Positions 49,080-53,735 of a DNA stretch of 53,735 nucleotides are shown piece after piece; within the stretch, counting starts at the first letter, position 1; each line of letters starts with the position of its first letter. Location: assembly GCA_023249935.1 (NCBI GenBank), contig JAHFBQ010000001.1, positions 1 through 53,735 on the forward strand. The letters run 5' to 3'. The DNA is from a bacterium. Its GTDB lineage: Bacteria; Babelota; Babeliae; Babelales; RVW-14. Made by a program: the position numbers and the translations under genes. The notes below the pieces were generated by a model. That model was given only the letters and a program-made list of their open reading frames with translations. It ran no database searches and had not been told where the DNA came from.

Positions 49080-50177
49080 TTAATTGCCGGTACAGTGGAA
49101 TTTCCCCATTGAGGCGTAGTTTATACAGACGAGGCCTAGTGCGTGCATTAATAAACTCATAGGATTGCGATTGGGGTGTTTTGTATGCAATTCAGCGAGT
49201 GCTTTAATCAAGAGACTTGTTATTACTGTTGGCTGGTAAAGCTCATTGCCAATCGCAACAACACTTGGTGCATCAAGAACTTCTTCTATAATTATTCCTC
49301 CATCAGACCTAGTAGTTGGAATTAAATTGAGAAGTTGTTTGATATCAAAATGATCAATCGAAAGAAGAGACGTTCCTGTCCAAAGTTTAAGGAGGCCGTT
49401 GGTTATAAGACCACTGGCCACACCTGCTATTGCAATAACGAAAAATTTGAGACGTTGTTTTAAGCTTTTATCATGGGGTAAATTTTTGGCAGCAATAAAA
49501 TCTCTTTGGTACTCAGAAAGCTGTAGGAGCTCTTGAGAAGAGAGTGATGGATACAAAGCAGCAAATTTTGCGTGGATCTTGTTAGCGATTTGTCTGAATT
49601 TTTCTTCGGAATAGAATTGATTGCCTATATTGGTTGTACAACCAATAGAAGGATCAAGCCCGCTTAGGGTGACATGTGGTATAACCTCAACGCCATCGCT
49701 CTCTTCATGAGTGCCGAGGTAAACATCAGAAACTTTGCCGTTTACAAAATAATTGGCCAGCGCATGACCGCCCTCGTGAGCGAAATTAACAGCAAGATAA
49801 CGTGTATATTGTGCTGCCATAGCCATAAGAAAACCTGAAAGGGAACTACTTTTAAGATCCTCAAAATGAACTTCTGGACTGGACAAGAAGATGAGGGTTG
49901 CGCCGAGCAAAAGAAGGCTTCCTGGGAGTTGAGGTCGCTCAGAATCTTCAGCTATCGAAGAGCCAAGGCTACAGAACCATTCTTTCCATGAAAGCTTGCG
50001 AGGCTTTTTTGGGGAGTTTGCAGGGAATGCTGATGGAGCTTGTTCTTCAACATCATTCATAATAATCGAATGGGATGATTGGCAAGAAACCTGTTCCATC
50101 TGTGCAGAAAGCGGGCATGTGCCCGCGAAGATGGTGGCACTAAGAAGAAGATATGCGACTAACCGCATGGAAATCAT
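49080..50177 (-). CDS. M50-like membrane metalloprotease-family protein, paralogue A
   Basis: From ATG 50177 (aggga seven bases upstream) the 365-residue protein starts with a signal peptide (MRLVAYLLLSATIFAGTCPLSA). After a charged linker and a hydrophobic helix comes YLAVNFAHEGGHALANYFVNG (HEGGH at about 134-138), then IAGVASGLITNGLLK and LIPTTRSDGGIII (Asp near 290), the same HExxH...DG order as its neighbour. Overall similarity to the neighbour is modest, so the duplication is old. Substrate unknown; M50 enzymes cut membrane proteins within the bilayer. Confidence 0.65.
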   Translation of the reverse strand: MISMRLVAYLLLSATIFAGTCPLSAQMEQVSCQSSHSIIMNDVEEQAPSAFPANSPKKPRKLSWKEWFCSLGSSIAEDSERPQLPGSLLLLGATLIFLSSPEVHFEDLKSSSLSGFLMAMAAQYTRYLAVNFAHEGGHALANYFVNGKVSDVYLGTHEESDGVEVIPHVTLSGLDPSIGCTTNIGNQFYSEEKFRQIANKIHAKFAALYPSLSSQELLQLSEYQRDFIAAKNLPHDKSLKQRLKFFVIAIAGVASGLITNGLLKLWTGTSLLSIDHFDIKQLLNLIPTTRSDGGIIIEEVLDAPSVVAIGNELYQPTVITSLLIKALAELHTKHPNRNPMSLLMHALGLVCINYASMGKFHCTGN

Positions 50178-50226
50178 AATCTTATCCCTATTCAAGAACC
50201 CCATAATTTCTCATAAACACCCAATA

Positions 50227-50254
50227 ATTCTAGGGTGCGTGCATAAAGTGTCAA
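50227..50254 (-). promoter_or_regulatory. Sigma70-type promoter of the M50-like gene pair
   Basis: On the minus strand TTGACA (50249-50254) and TAGAAT (50227-50232) are 16 bases apart, about 50 bases before the start at 50177. Confidence 0.65.
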
Positions 50255-50345
50255 TCGACCCAATGCTACTATGCAAGGGCGAAGGGGAGGGTTGAGATAA
50301 GAGATTTCAGACAGCAATAATCGCTATCGTTTTTTTACTATTAGA

Positions 50346-52688
50346 TCATTGTGTAGGTTTAAGAAACGTCGACAGGATCTTCTTTTTGCCTATTTTAAAG
50401 ATGGCGGTAACATAAAATTCGTCGCTACTGACTCGTTCAACCTCTGTAATGATACCAGGCCCGAATTTTTTATGGCTTATTCGCTGATTCTTGAACCAGG
50501 GAGTTGCTACTGGCGCAGGTTTAGAAGCGGTTGCTGGGCGAGCGAGGGGGGCTGTAGGAGCGGTAACCGGTTTTTTGGTTATTCCTGCAGTTCCATATGT
50601 TTTTATAGTGCTTGCCGTTGTGCCGGCTCCAGAGAGAAGCTGGTTGCCGAGCCATTGCTGAAGAAGTTGGTTGATTTGCCAGGCCTGATATCGTTCAACA
50701 TCAAGAGATTTGAATAGATTTGGGGTAATTTCCCCGATAAAACGTGATTGTACTTGATCGGTGAATTGGCCATACGTGTTGCGAGCATGGGCACTCAGCA
50801 GCAATAGATATTCTTTTGCTCGTGTAATTCCAACATAAAAAAGCCTACGTTCTTCTTCAAGTTCGTTGTTTGTGTTGAGCGATTTAGTGCTAGGGAGGAT
50901 GCCGTCATCAAGGCCGGTAATGATTACTAGATTAAATTCTAGTCCTTTGGCCGCGTGCAGTGTCATGAGCTGTACTTGTTTCTGTGGATTCTCAAGATCG
51001 TTTTTTTCTTGTAACAGCGCGATATCTTGTAAGAACAGCTCAAGTAAGCATGCTGTACTATCAACGACACCAAGGATGCCTACCGATGACCCATCTATCC
51101 GCGCTTCTTGTGCATTTTTTTCAAAAATTTCTACAGCGCGCAGCAATTCGTTAACGTTTTGTAATTTTTCATCTGCTTCTTTGGGGTCCAACGTCTCGCG
51201 TAAAAAATTTGCATATTCGGTGCGTTCTAAGATTGCGTTGAGTAGATTGCTAGGTAGATCGTTTCTATGGAGTACTTCAAAAAGATCGACGAATTTATTG
51301 AGACCATTGAAGTGTGCTGCTAATAAATCTACTTGTTTATCAAGTGGCAGTGTTCGAATGAGCTCTTTAAAATCAAGGAACGGGTTGCGTCCCATAGCTG
51401 CAAGCAGTTCAGTTTCGCATTTTTTCCCGAGGCCGCGCGTTGGTGTATTTATAACGCGCAGTAGGCTCAACCGATCAAATGGGTTGATAATAAGCTTGAG
51501 ATAGGCAAGCAGATCTTTAATTTCTTTGCGTTCATAAAATCGAATGCCCCCTACAATTTTGTAGGGAATACTGTGATAAATTAGAGCTTCTTCTATGGTG
51601 CGTGATTGATAATGAGTGCGGTATAGAATTGCTACATTATTCAAGGGAGTGGTGGTAGGTAAGAGCTTGAGGGTCTGCGCTATGATCTCGGCTTCCTGTT
51701 CTCCTGATCTGCTTTGTAGGTGTAAAATGCGCTGTGTGCCTTTTTTGTCTGACCAGAGATTCTTTGGGTTACGTAGCTTGTTATTGCTAATGATGCTGTT
51801 GGCTGCTTGTAGAATGCTGTTGGCAGATCGATAATTTTGTTCGATCTTTACCATGGTAACTGGTTTAAAATCGTGCTGAAATTTGAGCATGTTGGCAACG
51901 TTTGCACCTCGCCAGGAGTAGATAGATTGGTCTTCGTCGCCAACCGCACAGATTGAATCTACGGCAACTTTGTTCTCGTTTGTAAGTGCCATTTCTCTCA
52001 GTAAATCGTGTTGTACGGTACTAGTATCCTGGTACTCATCAACGAGGATGTGTTTTACGCGGGATTGAAACGTTGTTTTAAAAACAGCATTTTTCTTAAG
52101 AAGGCGCAACACATTGAGAATAAGATCATCAAAGTCAAAAGCGTGGGCAGCATTTTTTTCTTCTTCGTAAGCATGAAAAATTTCACGCAACAATGGCTGA
52201 ACGATTGTCGTTTCATCCTGCGAATTCTTAATCGAAGAGATTTGGTAGGCAAGTTGAGATGCGCTTACCTGTTTTTCTAGTACATGCTTTTTAACTAAAT
52301 TTTTCAGAATAGTAGCTTGATCATCTGAATCAAGAATTGAAAAGTGAGGGAATGGCAGCAGGTGAGGGTTGTTGCGTAAAATCTGCAGGCAGTAGGCGTG
52401 GAAGGTGCCAACAAATGGAAGATTATTTTTTGTACCTAAGAAATTAATGATGCGCGCTTTCATTTCTTCGGCCGCTTTGTTAGTGAAGGTAAGTGCTACA
52501 ATGGAGCGTGGATCAGTGCCTTCTTCAAGAATGAGATTGGTGATGCGAGCAGTAATGACGCGCGTCTTTCCTGATCCTGCACCAGCAATAACGAGCAACG
52601 CCCCAGTGGCGGGAGTTACAGCATTTTTTTGGGGCTCATTGAGCTGTGAATCAATAAAATTTTTAAAAGAATCAGGCGCTACTTGCAT
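50346..52688 (-). CDS. UvrD/PcrA-type DNA helicase (superfamily 1A)
   Basis: The 780-residue helicase shows LNEPQKNAV (Q motif), GAGSGKT (36-42), ALTFTNKAAEEMK (Ia), DEYQDTS (II), GDEDQSIYSWRGA (III), QNYRS (IV), LMTLHAAKGLEFNLVIITGLDDGILP (V) and EEERRLFYVGITRAKEYLLL (VI). The end (WFKNQRISHKKFGPGIITEVE) is the PcrA/UvrD C-terminal Tudor-like domain that binds RNA polymerase. It unwinds DNA 3' to 5' in repair and replication restart. The long Ala/Pro/Thr-rich linker before that domain is typical. The gene is monocistronic, downstream of the tlc terminator. Confidence 0.93.
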   Translation of the reverse strand: MQVAPDSFKNFIDSQLNEPQKNAVTPATGALLVIAGAGSGKTRVITARITNLILEEGTDPRSIVALTFTNKAAEEMKARIINFLGTKNNLPFVGTFHAYCLQILRNNPHLLPFPHFSILDSDDQATILKNLVKKHVLEKQVSASQLAYQISSIKNSQDETTIVQPLLREIFHAYEEEKNAAHAFDFDDLILNVLRLLKKNAVFKTTFQSRVKHILVDEYQDTSTVQHDLLREMALTNENKVAVDSICAVGDEDQSIYSWRGANVANMLKFQHDFKPVTMVKIEQNYRSANSILQAANSIISNNKLRNPKNLWSDKKGTQRILHLQSRSGEQEAEIIAQTLKLLPTTTPLNNVAILYRTHYQSRTIEEALIYHSIPYKIVGGIRFYERKEIKDLLAYLKLIINPFDRLSLLRVINTPTRGLGKKCETELLAAMGRNPFLDFKELIRTLPLDKQVDLLAAHFNGLNKFVDLFEVLHRNDLPSNLLNAILERTEYANFLRETLDPKEADEKLQNVNELLRAVEIFEKNAQEARIDGSSVGILGVVDSTACLLELFLQDIALLQEKNDLENPQKQVQLMTLHAAKGLEFNLVIITGLDDGILPSTKSLNTNNELEEERRLFYVGITRAKEYLLLLSAHARNTYGQFTDQVQSRFIGEITPNLFKSLDVERYQAWQINQLLQQWLGNQLLSGAGTTASTIKTYGTAGITKKPVTAPTAPLARPATASKPAPVATPWFKNQRISHKKFGPGIITEVERVSSDEFYVTAIFKIGKKKILSTFLKPTQ

Positions 52689-52780
52689 GCGATCACCCTT
52701 GTCAAAGAAGCTTATTTTTTATCCGTCTAGTGTACGTGAGTTTATAAAAAATTCATCTTCTATGTGTGATCGTATATACA

Positions 52781-52816
52781 AAAAAGGGCTCAGATTTTTG
52801 TCCGAGCCCTTTTTTA
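52781..52816 (-). terminator. Intrinsic terminator after tlc
   Basis: The stem aaaagggctc/gagccctttt with a 12-base loop and a T-run on both strands lies between the tlc stop (52838) and the uvrD start. On the minus strand it ends tlc transcripts. Confidence 0.85.
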
Positions 52817-52837
52817 ACAAATCTACGGAGCAGATTT

Positions 52838-53735
52838 TTACTGAATTGTGTTGCCTGATTCAACAAGTGTCTTGTTGGTACGACCAACATAGAGTGCTAC
52901 GAGAATCCAAACACCAATGACACCAAGAGATACGATTGAGCCGTAGAACATAAGGCTTGTCATGCTGGTGAACATTGCGTTAACGCTTGAACCAGTAGCT
53001 TTAGCTGAGCGTCCGCCGAAACCGTCAATCCAACCTTTAGCTTTGAATTTAACGTCTTTGCTTGTTGGAATGTACATGATTTCTTTACAAGGATTGTTAA
53101 GCGCATAGCTCAAGCCCTTGATTGCAACCATGGCGATGAAAAGTGCCCACAGCATAGGGAATGCCATAACGTAGATAACTACGCAAGCAACAGTTGCTGG
53201 GAACATTACCAAGCAGAAGGTTAGGCCGAAGCGACGGATGAAGAAGCTTGTACCAATGAGTGCAAATACAAGAGCCAAGCCGTTTGCGGCGATACCGAAG
53301 AATGACAAGAATTCAGCAACTTTTTCTGCTGAACCATATGCTTCATCAGCCAAAAACTTCATTTGATAGTCAAGAATAGTTCCGATGATTTCATACAGCG
53401 TTGCGATGCCAAGAATACCCATGAGGTAAGGCTTAGAGAACAATAATTTCAAGCCTTCGATTGGGCCAGTAGGCTTCTTGCTGCTTTTTTCGTGGACATA
53501 AGGGTATTTTTTAACAAAAAAGAAAATAAGTATTGGAACAAGGAAAATAGAGATAGCTGCTATACCGAAAAGAACAGGAAGGCCCCACAGGGTAGCTGTT
53601 CTGTTAACAAGGAACGGTCCAGCCATTGAGCCGATTTGTGCGCCGCCTATGATCAAGGCGTACCTTTTTTAGCAGATGTTGTGTCGGTTGTACTTGCAAC
53701 AAATGACCAAAATAGTGCCACTACAAGCGAACCAA
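52838..53735 (-). CDS. tlc: ATP/ADP translocase (nucleotide transporter), 5' end outside window, one-base frameshift
   Basis: The C-terminal 270 or so residues match the Tlc/NTT family of bacterial energy parasites and plastids, which exchange host ATP for ADP: GAQIGSMAGPFLV, FSKPYLMGILGIATLYEIIGTILDYQMK, ALNNPCKEIMYIPTSKDVKFKAKGWIDGFGGRSAKATGS. Bases 53735-53671 continue the protein in another frame (GSLVVALFWSFVASTTDTTSAK), a classic Tlc segment. The two frames join at a run of six T (53665-53670; A on the coding strand): one extra A would give SAKKRYALIIGG and restore the protein. Thus either a sequencing error, a real mutation, or transcription slippage. The gene ends before a strong terminator. 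Confidence 0.88.

Noticed and set aside
50866..51504. 212-residue plus-strand open frame within the helicase gene
   Set aside because: Antisense to conserved helicase motifs, extremely Ser-rich, no signal of a real protein.

Overview
The window looks like a chromosomal segment of a host-dependent bacterium, most likely a member of Candidatus Dependentiae (TM6). The right edge carries an ATP/ADP translocase of the kind used by intracellular energy parasites. There is a meso-DAP type MurE, many polytopic GT-C type membrane proteins, Hint-like secreted proteins and many secreted proteins of no recognised family. The phylum is an inference from gene content; no rRNA lies in the window and I found no tRNA.

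Layout. 3-245: tail of a gene that starts outside. 306-1556: a perfect hairpin, then an AAA/DUF4143 ATPase. 1549-11386 (minus): a tightly overlapping operon with one divergent GT-C paralogue, a DPM/GtrB-like GT2 that probably loads a polyprenyl-phosphate sugar, and five GT-C membrane proteins that would use such lipid-linked sugars. 11418-13716: a second GT2 and a protein with two fused nucleotidyltransferase domains. 13930-19651: a polymorphic-toxin locus. 19549-24597 (minus): truncated MBL hydrolase, phage Bet recombinase, class II aldolase, HAD phosphatase and a GT-C/phosphoribulokinase-like fusion. 24687-27897: two more GT-C paralogues. 27898-34465: murE, an unknown secreted protein, hisS and an amino-acid ABC transporter with its TrpR-like regulator. 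34466-36984: palindromic repeats, a small secreted protein, a second Hint-like protein and an unknown membrane protein. 37182-46944: a plus-strand glycan operon (galE, three GT39-like proteins, UGM-like flavoprotein, asparagine synthase, manC). 47042-50177: a membrane-anchored unknown and two M50-like proteins. 50346-53735: pcrA/uvrD helicase and tlc.

The most striking system is the toxin locus. A large secreted protein with a Hint-like N-terminus ends in a variable tip that looks like a small RNase-type toxin, with a four-base-overlapping probable immunity gene. Behind it sits a second tip, a PD-(D/E)XK nuclease-like domain with no proper start, plus its own probable immunity gene, preceded by a second copy of the DNA encoding the linker. 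A third linker copy has lost its toxin and runs into, and truncates, an MBL hydrolase gene. This is the layout of orphan toxin cassettes that can be swapped onto the full-length gene by recombination across the linker. A Bet single-strand annealing recombinase lies about 0.5 kb away.

Other themes are an expansion of lipid-linked-sugar glycosyltransferases for surface glycan or protein glycosylation; short palindromic repeats that have inserted in frame into genes; and a one-base frameshift in a homopolymer in tlc, which may be a sequencing error, a real lesion, or a site corrected by slippage.
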